A stretch of DNA of 64,000 nucleotides from Shewanella phaeophyticola (GTDB lineage Bacteria; Pseudomonadota; Gammaproteobacteria; Enterobacterales; Shewanellaceae): positions 3,100,001 through 3,164,000 of the forward strand of contig NZ_JAODOQ010000001.1 in assembly GCF_025398315.1 (NCBI RefSeq). The letters run 5' to 3'. The stretch's first letter is position 1; every line of letters begins with the position of its first letter. Under the pieces are notes generated by a model that had not been told where the DNA came from, did no database searches, and worked only from the letters and a program-made list of their open reading frames with translations. A program made the position numbers and the translations under genes. Positions 27,596 to 37,681 of the stretch are shown piece by piece.

Positions 27596-29899
27596 TTAGT
27601 GAGCCACACTTGAATGCACAGTATCGATACCGTAAGTTTTACCTTCAGCATGACATGTTGCACAAGACTCTACAGGTAAATCAGCAGTTGTATCAGGTGT
27701 ACCCTCAACAGTCGCGCCATTACTCTTAAAGTGAGCAAGTGCTGCAGCATCAGAGTGAGCATGACAAGAGCGACAAGCTTCTGCTACTGGTGAGATATAT
27801 AACTCTTCAGTAGTACTCACTTTAATTGCACGTTTACCAGAAGTTAATCCGCCATCGTCAGCAAATAAAGACTCACCGTCGTTATGACATTCTGTACAAT
27901 TGGTTTCTACAGCTGGGTATCCAAATAATTCACCGCTTTCATCACGGTAAATAGCAGGCTCACCACGAGTTGCATCCCAAAGGCCTGAATGGAATCTGTG
28001 TGACACAGCAAATAGGTCTCTTTGACTGAATGTAACGTCGTCTACAGTGACCCAAGTGGCATTACCATCAGCATCAACAGACTTATACTGTACAGGATGA
28101 CCAGAACGTCCAACATTCTCGTTGTGACAATCCATACATTGAGTAAACTCGGTCACACCATGAGTACCTTTCACATATGTTAAGCTACCGTGACAGCTAT
28201 TACATTTAGCTTCAGTTACGGTAATACGTGCAGGGTCATCAAAGCGTGAAATAACCTCAGTAGCATCAGCATCAGTTAAGTTGAAATATTTAACAGGTGC
28301 ACTGTTAGCCACTGCAAGCTGTTCAATATCGCCATCGTCATCAGTTGTACACATCACAATCATGTCATCTTCAGCACAAACTTGAACTTCTGCTGTAACA
28401 TAGATAGGACCAACTAAAAGGCTTGCATCAAAGTCACTAGCAACCGTTAAGACCCCACCAGTCATGCTCACAGCATCGGTAAGTACAGACATGCCAAGAC
28501 CACTGGTAACTGCGCCATCTTCAGATAAATTACCAATTAAGTAGCCACGACTTGTAGAAGTCATATAAGGACTTAAGTCAGTATCATCTGCAATTGGCTC
28601 ACCATTAAGTGTTACATTGGCAGTTACAGTTAACGTTGAAACTAATGGATCGGTTGTCGCAGTAGCAACGGCTGAAGTAAAGTCAAAGACTAATCCTTCT
28701 GCAACTCTATCACGTAGGCCGACTTCATGTGCTTCAACTGGGCTTAAGCTACCCGCACCATGACAACCAGAACAAACTGCATCACTTGATGGCACAATAC
28801 CGTTATGGTTTTCACCCGTTGCCAAATCAACATCAACGTGACAAGACACACAGGCTTCTTCATAGACGTTGTCGTTCCACTGAGTGCCATTATCATGACA
28901 TGCAGTACATTCATTTAACTCAGATGGGAAACCGATTTCACCAAATAGTTCTGCTGCTTCACCTGTTAGCGAATCAGCAATATGGTGTCCAGCATGGATA
29001 GTATGGATCATGGCGTTGAAGTTAGCGTTAAAGCCAACATCTTCGTCATCTTGTCCGCCGGCATAAGCTGGGTTATGACAAGCCACACAGTTTTCAACTT
29101 TTTGATAGTTATGGTGAGCATCAATGTTAGCGATACGCATATCGGTATCAGCGTAGCCATCTAATGAACTGTGACATTTAATACATGCCGCATTAGACAC
29201 TGAATCTTTTTCAGAAACAGCTAGCTCGCCAGTCGCTGGAATAAAATCTAGCGGTGTTGATAAAATTTTATCACTAATGTCATTGCCGTCAGCATCAACC
29301 ACATCATAGGTGCGGATCATGACACGAACGAGGTCATTAGCATCACCATCAGTTAATACCACTGGCGCATTACCATCGTGTGTCCAAGTACCTGTATAGG
29401 TACCAGGGTTTGCAGCATCTTCCACTAATGTACATGCTTCAACTTCACTGCCATCACGAGCCGTTGTGCTGCCCGTTAGGTTACAGTACATGCTGCTACC
29501 AAAGTCATTGGCTAACGCATGGTTAGTCCATAACATTGGTGCACCTGTATCAGTGGTATTGGCTGATTGACTGGTCACATAAAGTGCCACTCTTTCAAGG
29601 CCAGAGAATGGCACTTCAGCACTGCCAGTACCCACACCAGTAACGGTAAACTTAACGCTAAATGGATCACTGCCCACAACCACAATATCAGCTGGGTCAA
29701 GCGTTAAGTTATAATCATAAGCATTTTCAACTGTCGTTACAGTCAAGCCTGCATTGGTACCGTCAGCGCCATCGGCACCGTCAACACCATTGACACCATC
29801 AGCTCCGTCAGCACCATCACTGCCATCAGAGCCACATCCCGCTAAACCAAAAGCAGCGATAAAGGCTGCCGCAAGTAAGGTTTTATTATATTTTCTCAT
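27596..29899 (-). CDS. OmcA/MtrC family decaheme c-type cytochrome lipoprotein (copy 1)
   Basis: A 767-residue outer-membrane multiheme cytochrome. A lipoprotein signal ends at LAGC (Cys 22), followed by a Gly-x-Asp repeat spacer (GSDGSDGADGADGVNGVDG) to about residue 50. Ten CxxCH haem-binding motifs can be counted: CIKCH, CVACH, CTACH, CVSCH, CSGCH in the first half, CNSCH, CMDCH, CTECH, CRSCH, CATCH in the second, five and five as in MtrC/OmcA. Between them lies a beta-domain with a C-x8-C pair (CAEDDMIVMC) like the redox-active disulfide described for MtrC. Proteins of this class pass electrons to Fe(III)/Mn(IV) minerals or flavins at the cell surface via MtrAB-type conduits, none of which is encoded here. 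It is a tandem homologue of the next gene, with the same leader. Confidence 0.93.
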   Translation of the reverse strand: MRKYNKTLLAAAFIAAFGLAGCGSDGSDGADGADGVNGVDGADGADGTNAGLTVTTVENAYDYNLTLDPADIVVVGSDPFSVKFTVTGVGTGSAEVPFSGLERVALYVTSQSANTTDTGAPMLWTNHALANDFGSSMYCNLTGSTTARDGSEVEACTLVEDAANPGTYTGTWTHDGNAPVVLTDGDANDLVRVMIRTYDVVDADGNDISDKILSTPLDFIPATGELAVSEKDSVSNAACIKCHSSLDGYADTDMRIANIDAHHNYQKVENCVACHNPAYAGGQDDEDVGFNANFNAMIHTIHAGHHIADSLTGEAAELFGEIGFPSELNECTACHDNGTQWNDNVYEEACVSCHVDVDLATGENHNGIVPSSDAVCSGCHGAGSLSPVEAHEVGLRDRVAEGLVFDFTSAVATATTDPLVSTLTVTANVTLNGEPIADDTDLSPYMTSTSRGYLIGNLSEDGAVTSGLGMSVLTDAVSMTGGVLTVASDFDASLLVGPIYVTAEVQVCAEDDMIVMCTTDDDGDIEQLAVANSAPVKYFNLTDADATEVISRFDDPARITVTEAKCNSCHGSLTYVKGTHGVTEFTQCMDCHNENVGRSGHPVQYKSVDADGNATWVTVDDVTFSQRDLFAVSHRFHSGLWDATRGEPAIYRDESGELFGYPAVETNCTECHNDGESLFADDGGLTSGKRAIKVSTTEELYISPVAEACRSCHAHSDAAALAHFKSNGATVEGTPDTTADLPVESCATCHAEGKTYGIDTVHSSVAH

Positions 29900-30084
29900 C
29901 TTAAATCCCCCGATTTAGATTTGTTAGTCTTACACCTATAAAATATAGGGAATTAAGATAGAAAGCTCGTGAGATGTTACAAAGGTGTGATAGCTGGTTG
30001 TAAATTCGTTAATTGAAATCGGTAATTTCGATTTTCGATATTCTCAGAATAGAAATTGATAAATTGTTATAGACAACATTGAAT

Positions 30085-30114
30085 AAAAAAGAGAGGCAAT
30101 ATTGCCTCTCTTTT
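30085..30114 (-). terminator. Terminator between the two decaheme cytochrome genes
   Basis: Symmetrical hairpin AAAAGAGAGGCAATATTGCC and its complement ending in T6 on the minus strand. It separates the two copies, so each probably has its own promoter. Confidence 0.85.
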
Positions 30115-30174
30115 AGTTAGTTTCTTAAGTGATAATTAAGACATGAGTTGTTATCTATTCAATAACTCACAAGC

Positions 30175-32505
30175 TTAGTGAACACTATCAATACCATAGG
30201 TTTTGCCTTCAGCATGACACGTTGCACAAGACTCTACTGGTACAGCGTCTGCAGAGGTAATGTTATCACCAAATACAGTTGCACCATTACTCTTGAAGTG
30301 AGCAAGCGCGGCATCACCAGAGTGAGCGTGACAACTACGACATGCTTCAGTGACTGGAGAAATAAATTCGCCATTACCTAATGCTACCGAAGTTCTACCT
30401 GAAGTTAAGGTACCTGTACCATCAAAGAATGGCATCGCATCACCAGCAGTATTTTCATCTTTATGACACGCTTGGCAATTAGTTTGATCAGCTGGGTAGT
30501 TAACTAAGTCGCCATCAGCATTAATATAAACACCAGATGCTTCTTCAGCATACGTACCACTGTGATAACGGTGAGCAACAGTTGCTAAATCACGGTTGTA
30601 ATACTCTAGGCCTTCTACTACAACAAACGTACCATCGTCAGATTCAACTTGAACCGTTTCATGGTGAGAACCTACAGCGCTCGCATTGTTATGACAATCA
30701 GCACATTGGGTAAAGTTAGTCACACCATGACGAGGTGATTTGATGTGCGCTAAGTTATCATGACAAGCATTACATTTCGCTTCATCAGCTGTGGTACGGT
30801 CATTACCCACCTGTGTAGGTGCGGTATACACTGTAGCATTAATGAAACGCATGTTATCGGTAGTTTCAACGCCTGTAGCTGCTGTATCGCCAAACACAAA
30901 GTATTTAGTGGCAATGTTAGCAGGAATACCAACATCACAACCCTCATCTGTAGTGACGATCATATCAGTCTCAGCATCACCACACATGTTCATTTCAGAT
31001 GACACATACAGTGTTTCACCATCTAGTGATGTTGCATCGTCTAATGTTTGAGTTAACACGATTTGACCCGCGTCATTAACCACAAACATTGTTTCATCAG
31101 AAATGCTACTACCTTGTTCATAATCACCATTATCATCAAGGGTACCGATTAAGATAGCTTGAGCATATGACTCGTTAAAGAGGTAATCAAACAAGTCAGT
31201 ACCGCTAGCAGCTGTTTCGCCGTTTAATTCAACACCAATAGTAACAGTTAATACACCTGCAGAAACGTCAGCAGAAACCACATCTAACACTAAGCCATCA
31301 GCCAAGTCTGCACGACGATTAACACTGTGTGCTTCCATAGGACTTAAGCTACCAGAACCATGACAGCCAGAACATACAGCATCACTTGCTGGCACAATAC
31401 CGTTATGGTTATCACCTGTTGCTAAATCAACATCAACGTGACAAGACACACACGCTTCTTCATAGACGTTGTCGTTCCACTGAGTACCATTATCATGACA
31501 AACAGTACATTCGTTCGCTTCCGCTGGGAAGCCAATTTCACCGAACAACTCTAACGCATCACCCGTTAGCGAATCAGCAAGCTCATCGCCCATATGAATG
31601 GTGTGGATCATAGCGTTGAAGCTGATGTTATATCCTAAATCTGCATAGTCTTCATCAGCGGCCATCGCAGGGTTATGACAAGCTACACAGTTTTCAACTT
31701 TTTGATAGTTATGGTGAGCACTAATATTGCTAATACGCATATCAGTATCAGCGTAACCGTCTAATGAACTATGGCAATTAATACATGCCGCATTAGACAC
31801 TGAATCTTTTTCTGATTCAGCTAACTCGCCAGTTGCAGGAATAAAATCAATCGGTGTTGATAACAGCTTATCACTGATACTAGTACCGTCAGCATTCACA
31901 ACATTATATGCACGTAGCATCACACGAACTAAATCGTTCTCATCACCGTCAGTTAATACTGATGGCGCATTACCATCATGCTCCCAAGTACCAATATAAG
32001 TACCAGGGTTATCAGTATCTTCAACTAACGTACACGCTTCAACGTCAACACCAGCACGAGTAGTTGCTGTACCTGTAAGGGTACAATACATAGCGTTATC
32101 GCTAACAAAGTCATTAGCATATAAATGACTTGTCCATAGGTATGGTGCACCCGTGTCAGTGGTATTTTCAGACTGACTGGTGACATATAGCTGAACTTTT
32201 TCAAGTCCAGAAAATGGCACAGTCGCTCCACCAGTCCCTTCAGCCGTAGCAGTAAATTTAAGGCTAAAATCGTCAGCACCCACGACAACAACATCTTCAG
32301 GCGCTATCGTTAACGTAAATAGTGAAGCATCTTCAACGGTCGTAACAGATAAACTAGCATTAGCACCATCTGTACCATCAACACCATCAACACCATCAAC
32401 ACCATCAACTCCGTCAGCACCATCGCTGCCATCAGAGCCACATCCTGCTAAACCAAACGCAGCAATAAATGCTGCCGCAAGTAAGGTTTTATTATATTTT
32501 TTCAT
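30175..32505 (-). CDS. OmcA/MtrC family decaheme c-type cytochrome lipoprotein (copy 2)
   Basis: A 776-residue paralogue of the downstream gene. Signal and lipobox (LAGC) are almost identical, with a Gly-x-Asp spacer (GVDGVDGVDGVDGTDG). Ten CxxCH motifs are present: CINCH, CVACH, CTVCH, CVSCH, CSGCH, then CNACH, CADCH, CQACH, CRSCH, CATCH. The N-terminal 330 residues and the last 60 are highly similar between copies, while the central beta-domain differs; here the Cys pair is C-x14-C (CGDAETDMIVTTDEGC) instead of C-x8-C. A surface electron-transfer role is inferred from the family. Both copies share an identical GGGGGATTTAAG ribosome site and similar upstream DNA, so the promoter was duplicated with the gene. 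Confidence 0.93.
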   Translation of the reverse strand: MKKYNKTLLAAAFIAAFGLAGCGSDGSDGADGVDGVDGVDGVDGTDGANASLSVTTVEDASLFTLTIAPEDVVVVGADDFSLKFTATAEGTGGATVPFSGLEKVQLYVTSQSENTTDTGAPYLWTSHLYANDFVSDNAMYCTLTGTATTRAGVDVEACTLVEDTDNPGTYIGTWEHDGNAPSVLTDGDENDLVRVMLRAYNVVNADGTSISDKLLSTPIDFIPATGELAESEKDSVSNAACINCHSSLDGYADTDMRISNISAHHNYQKVENCVACHNPAMAADEDYADLGYNISFNAMIHTIHMGDELADSLTGDALELFGEIGFPAEANECTVCHDNGTQWNDNVYEEACVSCHVDVDLATGDNHNGIVPASDAVCSGCHGSGSLSPMEAHSVNRRADLADGLVLDVVSADVSAGVLTVTIGVELNGETAASGTDLFDYLFNESYAQAILIGTLDDNGDYEQGSSISDETMFVVNDAGQIVLTQTLDDATSLDGETLYVSSEMNMCGDAETDMIVTTDEGCDVGIPANIATKYFVFGDTAATGVETTDNMRFINATVYTAPTQVGNDRTTADEAKCNACHDNLAHIKSPRHGVTNFTQCADCHNNASAVGSHHETVQVESDDGTFVVVEGLEYYNRDLATVAHRYHSGTYAEEASGVYINADGDLVNYPADQTNCQACHKDENTAGDAMPFFDGTGTLTSGRTSVALGNGEFISPVTEACRSCHAHSGDAALAHFKSNGATVFGDNITSADAVPVESCATCHAEGKTYGIDSVH

Positions 32506-32706
32506 CTTAAATCCCCCGATTTAGATTTGTAAGTTTTGCACCTACAAAATATAAGGATTTAAACAAAAATACCCGCGTCATATAACAAACCTGTGATGCT
32601 TGGTTGCAAATTCAATAGCGGAAATCGGTGATTTTAAATTTGGTTATACATGAATATGAAACTACAAATTTCACATTTTACAACCCTAAAGAGGTATCTA
32701 AAATTC

Positions 32707-32738
32707 AAAAAAAGCTTGAACCATAAAAGTTCAAGCTT
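32707..32738 (-). terminator. Terminator of the LysR regulator gene
   Basis: On the minus strand, hairpin AAGCTTGAAC / GTTCAAGCTT followed by T7. It lies about 100 bases after the regulator stop, isolating it from the cytochrome genes. The remainder of 32506-32841 holds the copy-2 promoter region; I see no gene in it. Confidence 0.8.
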
Positions 32739-32841
32739 AAAACACACAAAACACTGATGTTGCAGGGTTAAACCAAGTAAACTGTAATAAAATTGTTAAT
32801 TTAACCACCCCAATCATCAAGGTTGTTTTTTATACAAATAT

Positions 32842-33798
32842 CTATTTCAATACTGAGTTAACAATATTGATTATCATTCCCCGCAAATCAGCAGAATAAC
32901 GTCGATGATGCTCTGAACGTTCAATTAAACAATAATTTGGCATTGGCATCACTGAGTGAAGTCGTTCAAGCTCTGATTTAGGTAAACGCTTTACGCGTAA
33001 TTGCGGAAGCTGCTCAGCAAAAGATCCTTCATGACAAATGGCTAATGACAAACTGTTCATGGTCAGTATATGTAAATACCAATCATCTAACTTACTAACA
33101 CACTCAATGTCTTCTAATAATAGGCCGTTGTTTTGGCAATACAGTTCTAATGGATCAATACGATTATTAAAGCCACGGCAGCGTAAGTACACCAGTGAGT
33201 GTTGAACAATATCTTCAATTTTAAAGTGATCAACATTATCCCAAAAAGGGTGTTTCGCATTACCCACAACAGAAATATTACTTGGACAGGCTATAGGATA
33301 AACTTCTAAACCATGGGAGTCTTGGGTATCATAACCAATACCAAAATCTAACTCGCCATTGTAAATCAATTCTTCCGTGTCAGCTTGCCAACTGTGCAGC
33401 TTAACTTTGCCCATAGTGTCGAGGGGGCACTCACTTAGTGCAATAGCAACACTGGTAATAATGTTTGGCGAAACAGCCACATGCAATATACTGCGCTGAC
33501 AATGATTGACTTTATCTTCAACAGAGCGCTCCATTTGACTAAACATATCGCAAAGTTGGCAAATAGGTTGATATAAACGTTCCGCTAAAGGTGTCGGTTT
33601 TAGCCCCTGTTGACGGCGAAAAAAGAGTTCGTCATTAAAAATAATACGTAGAGAGGTTAGGCAGCGACTAATCTTTGGCGCAGATACAGCCAACTCTTTC
33701 GCTGCAAAATTAGCAAAACCTGTTTCGTAAATGAACTTAAACACTAATAAGCTAAATACGTCGAGTTCACTGACTTTTTTTAATGCTTGTAAATCCAC
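32842..33798 (-). CDS. LysR family transcriptional regulator
   Basis: A 318-residue LysR-type protein. The N-terminal helix-turn-helix is FKFIYETGFANFAAKELAVS through PKISRCLTSLRIIFNDELFFRRQQG, and PTPLAERLYQPICQL is the linker helix. The effector-binding half begins around residue 100 (LHVAVSPNIITSVAIAL). It lies upstream of, and in the same direction as, the two decaheme cytochrome genes but is separated by a terminator. Control of those genes is possible but only a guess from position. The sequence of the HTH (KELAVSAPKISRCL) is a divergent LysR type seen in several Shewanella paralogues. Confidence 0.85.
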   Translation of the reverse strand: MDLQALKKVSELDVFSLLVFKFIYETGFANFAAKELAVSAPKISRCLTSLRIIFNDELFFRRQQGLKPTPLAERLYQPICQLCDMFSQMERSVEDKVNHCQRSILHVAVSPNIITSVAIALSECPLDTMGKVKLHSWQADTEELIYNGELDFGIGYDTQDSHGLEVYPIACPSNISVVGNAKHPFWDNVDHFKIEDIVQHSLVYLRCRGFNNRIDPLELYCQNNGLLLEDIECVSKLDDWYLHILTMNSLSLAICHEGSFAEQLPQLRVKRLPKSELERLHSVMPMPNYCLIERSEHHRRYSADLRGMIINIVNSVLK

Positions 33799-33862
33799 GT
33801 TTTATCCAATCCGTTGCAAGGAAATACATAAATTAGCATGTTAAGTAACTTAAAAAGTTGAT

Positions 33863-34576
33863 CTACTGCTGAATTACACAATCAATTTCAGCTTTTGTTA
33901 ATGAACGAAATTCTCCGGGTAACAAGGTGTTATCAAGTACAATCTCGCCTATCGACTCACGATGCAATCCGACCACAGGATTGCGAAAACGGCCAAACAT
34001 GCGCTTTATTTGATGATACTTACCTTCACATAAACTCACCCTTGCCTGATGGCTAGACAAAATCGTTAGGGTTGCAGGTAATGTTGTTATATTTTCATAC
34101 TCAAAATACATACCATTAGCAAAAGCGTCGATATATCGCTCATCTATCGGATTGGCTAAGGTGACAATATAATGTTTATCGACTTTATTGTTAGGCGCCA
34201 TTAATGCAGCAGACCACTTTGCATCATTGGTAATCAATAATAACCCCGTTGAATGCAAATCAAGTCGTCCTGCAATATGCAGCATATCGTGCTCAACCCC
34301 TAATAATAAACTCAAGGCCGTAGGGTGTTTATCATCAATCGTTGCACTCACCACACCATCAGGTTTATTGAGCATGTAATATTGCTTTTGGTATTGCTGT
34401 AAAACCACCTCATTACACACAATATGACTAAATTCATCAATCAACAAATCAGGTGTTTTAGCATACTTACCATCTACGCTGACTTTGTTGTCAATTAATA
34501 ACTGACGAACCGCTTTTTTGGAAACCTGTAATCTACGAGCAATAAATTGGTCTAGTCGACCACGCTTAGACGCCAT
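33863..34576 (-). CDS. rsuA: Pseudouridine synthase, RsuA family
   Basis: A 237-residue RsuA/RluB/E/F-type enzyme; RsuA makes pseudouridine 516 in 16S rRNA. The N-terminal S4 RNA-binding domain is RLDQFIARRLQVSKKAVRQLL to about residue 60. The catalytic domain has MLNKPDGVVSATIDD and GRLDLHSTGLLLITND with the catalytic Asp in GRLD. KYHQIKRMFGRFRNPVVGLHR is the typical C-terminal signature. RsuA rather than RluE/F is favoured by length and N-terminal sequence. It is divergent from glnD. Confidence 0.85.
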   Translation of the reverse strand: MASKRGRLDQFIARRLQVSKKAVRQLLIDNKVSVDGKYAKTPDLLIDEFSHIVCNEVVLQQYQKQYYMLNKPDGVVSATIDDKHPTALSLLLGVEHDMLHIAGRLDLHSTGLLLITNDAKWSAALMAPNNKVDKHYIVTLANPIDERYIDAFANGMYFEYENITTLPATLTILSSHQARVSLCEGKYHQIKRMFGRFRNPVVGLHRESIGEIVLDNTLLPGEFRSLTKAEIDCVIQQ

Positions 34577-34646
34577 AAAACCTCACTATACCAATTTGAT
34601 TAAGAATACCTTATTCTGTTTATGGACTACATTAATAAGGAGTAAC

Positions 34647-37290
34647 ATGCTTTCGCTACCTGCCAGTACAGATATGCGCCCAGACATGACCACCGCCGAG
34701 TTTAAGCAGGCGATTAAGTCACTGGATCTATTTTTACAAGAGAACATATTTCAAAGCGCAATTAATGACACCTTGAACAAGCGATCGCAGTTTTTTGATA
34801 CCCTATTATGCATACTCTGGCAGTCACTCGAACTAGACCACAATCATATTTCGCTTAACGCAGTTGGCGGTTATGGCCGGCAAACCTTACATCCGTTTTC
34901 AGACATTGATATCTGTATTATCCACGATGGTAAACTGTCTGCCACCGACGGCGCAAAAGTCAGCGATTTTTTAACACAACTGTGGGATATCGGACTCGAC
35001 CTAGGTCATGCTGTTCGCAGCTTAAAAGATACCTTTCAAGCCTGTAAAGAAGACGTCACCATCGCCACCAGTTTACTTGAAATCAGGCATTTATATGGTA
35101 ACACCGAGCACCAACAACAAGTATTAAACGCATTATATGGTCAGGATTTATGGCAAAGCCAAGCGTTTTTTAATGCCAAACTGAGCGAACAACAAGAACG
35201 TCATACCAAAGCTCAAGGTACGTCATTCAGTATCGAACCTAATTTAAAAACCAGTCCTGGTGGTATTCGCGATATTCAAACCCTCACCTGGGTTGCCCGT
35301 AAACATTTTGGTGTGGCCAGTATGCAATCATTACGACGCTTTGGCTTTTTAACTAATGATGAATACTCTGAATTAATGGAATGCCAACACTTTTTGTTTA
35401 GAGTGCGTTTTGCCCTGCACCAAGCAGCACAACGCTCAGAAAACCGTTTGTTACTACAATATCAAGCAGAAGTCGCCAAACTTATGGGCTTTGGTGATGG
35501 TATGCCCATCGGCGAAAGTGGCAATATTGCCATCGAGAAAATGATGCGTCAGCTGTTTAGAGTCATGAAGCGCATTGGCGAATTAAATAAGATTCTCATG
35601 GCGTATTTTCAGCGAGAAATTATTCCGCAGCTCAAACCACAAATCATCCCAATTAACGACAACTTTGAAATTGTCGACCAATATATTCATGTGCGTGATG
35701 AAACCGTCTTTATCGATCGCACTCAAATTATGGCGTTGTTTGAATTTATCGCGATTCATCATGACAAAATCGTTGGCATTAGTGCCGAAACTTTACGTTC
35801 GTTGCGTCAAGTTAGGCGTCGCCTCATGGGCGACTTACAAGATTTTCAGCGTTGCCGCGAGACAATTTAAAGCCATTTTTGCCCACCCACAAGGTATGGT
35901 ACTTGCCATTACCTTAATGCATCAACACGGCATTTTGGCCTCGTATTTACCCCAATGGCGTGAAGTTGTCGGCCAAATGCAGTTTGATTTATTTCATGCT
36001 TACACCGTCGATGAACACACCCATAAGGTGCTGAAAAACATATACGCCTACGGTAAAGACATAAAAAGCCTTGATAAAGACTTAGCGTTAGCAGCAGACA
36101 TTTACCAAAAAATGTCCAATAAATCGACCTTGTTATTTGGCGCATTATTTCATGATTTGGCCAAAGGCCGTGGGGGTGACCACAGTGAGTTAGGCGCGGT
36201 TGATGCCAATATGTTTGCCAAGTTCCACGGGCTAAAAGTGTCACAGCAAAAGCTGATTAGTTGGTTAGTTGAAAACCATTTATTAATGTCGATTACTTCT
36301 CAGCGCATGGATATTTACGACTCAGAAGTCGTCAATGCTTTTGCCAAAAAAGTCGGCACCCTTACCCGATTAGACGCACTATATTGCCTTACCATTGCCG
36401 ATATACAAGCGACTAACGATGACCTATGGAACGATTGGAAAGCCTCATTATTACAAGATTTATACTTTATTACTCGCAAAGCGTTGCGGGGCGGTTTTGA
36501 AAATGTGTTGCAAATCCGTACTCTCGTGCGCGAACACAAACAAGAAGCCCTCAATCTGTTAAATGCCGATGAAACGACAGCCGATGCGATTAAAGCACTG
36601 TGGCAACGTTTACCGATAGGTTTTTTCAGTAATGCCGAAGCCGACGATATTGCCAGATACACCCAAGCATTATTGCAACATAACCAAAGCCCAGCCGAAG
36701 AAAATCAATACAATACATTGATTTTACTCGACGACTCAGTGGTTAAAGGTTGCAGCGACGTATTTGTTTATACCAAAGATAGATCCGGGCTATTTGTTAA
36801 ACTATTTAATACCTTAGCGGCACTGCGGATGTCGGTAAAACAAGCCCAAATTGCCCGCACTAAAGACGGTTATGTAGTTGAATCATTTAAAGTACTCGAC
36901 TTTGACGAAAAACCCATTACCAGCGCTCAACGACGTAAACAAGTACTTAACAAGTTATATCAAGTGCTCGATAAAGATGTCACTATCCCTAAAAGACGGG
37001 CATCAAGACGCCATCAAAGCTTTGATAATCACCCCAGCATTGAGTTTTTATATTCACGAAAATCAACCCGTACCTTAGTGAATATATCGGCACTAGACAC
37101 CAGTGAGTTTATGGAACAAATCGCCAGTGCATTTCGAGCACTCGACCTTAATATCCATTCTGCGACCATCAGTACGGTCGGCGAGCGTGCCGACAACGTG
37201 TTCTCAATATCCAATAAGCAAGACCAGCAATTAACTTCAGAAGAACAGCAACAATTGACTCTAGAATTGGCAAATGCCATCACAGGGTAG
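34647..37290 (+). pseudogene. glnD: Bifunctional uridylyltransferase/uridylyl-removing enzyme GlnD, frameshifted
   Basis: GlnD senses glutamine and adds or removes UMP on PII proteins, controlling nitrogen metabolism. Joined length is about 881 residues, as in E. coli (890). The nucleotidyltransferase domain has AVGGYGRQTLHPFSDIDICI (GGYGR...DxD). The HD domain has GQMQFDLFHAYTVDEHTHKV and FHDLAKGRGGDHS. Two C-terminal ACT domains follow (SGLFVKLFNTLAALRMSVKQ and the last 80 residues). The frame breaks at 35860-35864: QRCRETI then stop, where removing one A gives CREQFKAIFAHPQG in the other frame. Such a break in a core regulator suggests a sequence error. ATG 34647 follows AAGGAG; a longer upstream frame overlaps rsuA and is not used. 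Confidence 0.92.
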
Positions 37291-37307
37291 CCAAGATCAA
37301 CAGACCC

Positions 37308-37600
37308 TAAGGTCTGTTGAACTTGGCTGGTTGAATTTTGTTCGAGTTAAAAACGTTTTAATCGAGGCGAATGGATTGATGCCTAGCAATCTAAGCAACT
37401 CTTTATTTGCAAAGAATCATTTAACAAAGAGTAAAACGTTTTTAGCCGAACCCTTCGGGCAGCGTTTGTTGGCCATTTTTACAGCGTTATCGACTTTTTA
37501 TGTAGAATAACTACACTTCAAAGTCTCTGCCGCGCACTTGTATATGAGTAATGGCCAACAATTCGCTGCAAAAACAACCTTGAAAGATCAACAGACCCTA
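37308..37600. repeat. MITE-like element with GGTCTGTTGA terminal inverted repeats
   Basis: A 293-base non-coding element whose left end (AGGTCTGTTGAACTTGGCTG) is an inverted copy of its right end (AACCTTGAAAGATCAACAGACC, read on the other strand). CTA flanks both sides, a possible short target duplication. Internal inverted pairs include AAAACGTTTTA / GTAAAACGTTTT and TTGTTGGCCATT / AATGGCCAACAA. Just left of it, at 37293-37307, a second partial copy of the right end (AGATCAACAGACC) directly follows the glnD stop. No transposase is present. A hairpin CCATTGGTTT / AAACCAATGG follows at 37603-37637. Confidence 0.7.
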
Positions 37601-37681
37601 CCCATTGGTTTACACTTTACTTTGAGCAAACCAATGGCTATGCGATAATCACAGTAATTTTATTGTCGATTTTAGGTCATC

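Noticed and set aside
34585..34620. Solo end of the ACCAATC-type miniature element between rsuA and glnD
   Set aside because: TATACCAATTTGATTAAG is similar to the tips of the elements at 10.7 and 24.6 kb, but no inverted partner is found nearby.
34518..34646. Longer N-terminus for GlnD
   Set aside because: It would overlap the divergent rsuA start; the AAGGAG site before ATG 34647 and family length support the shorter start.
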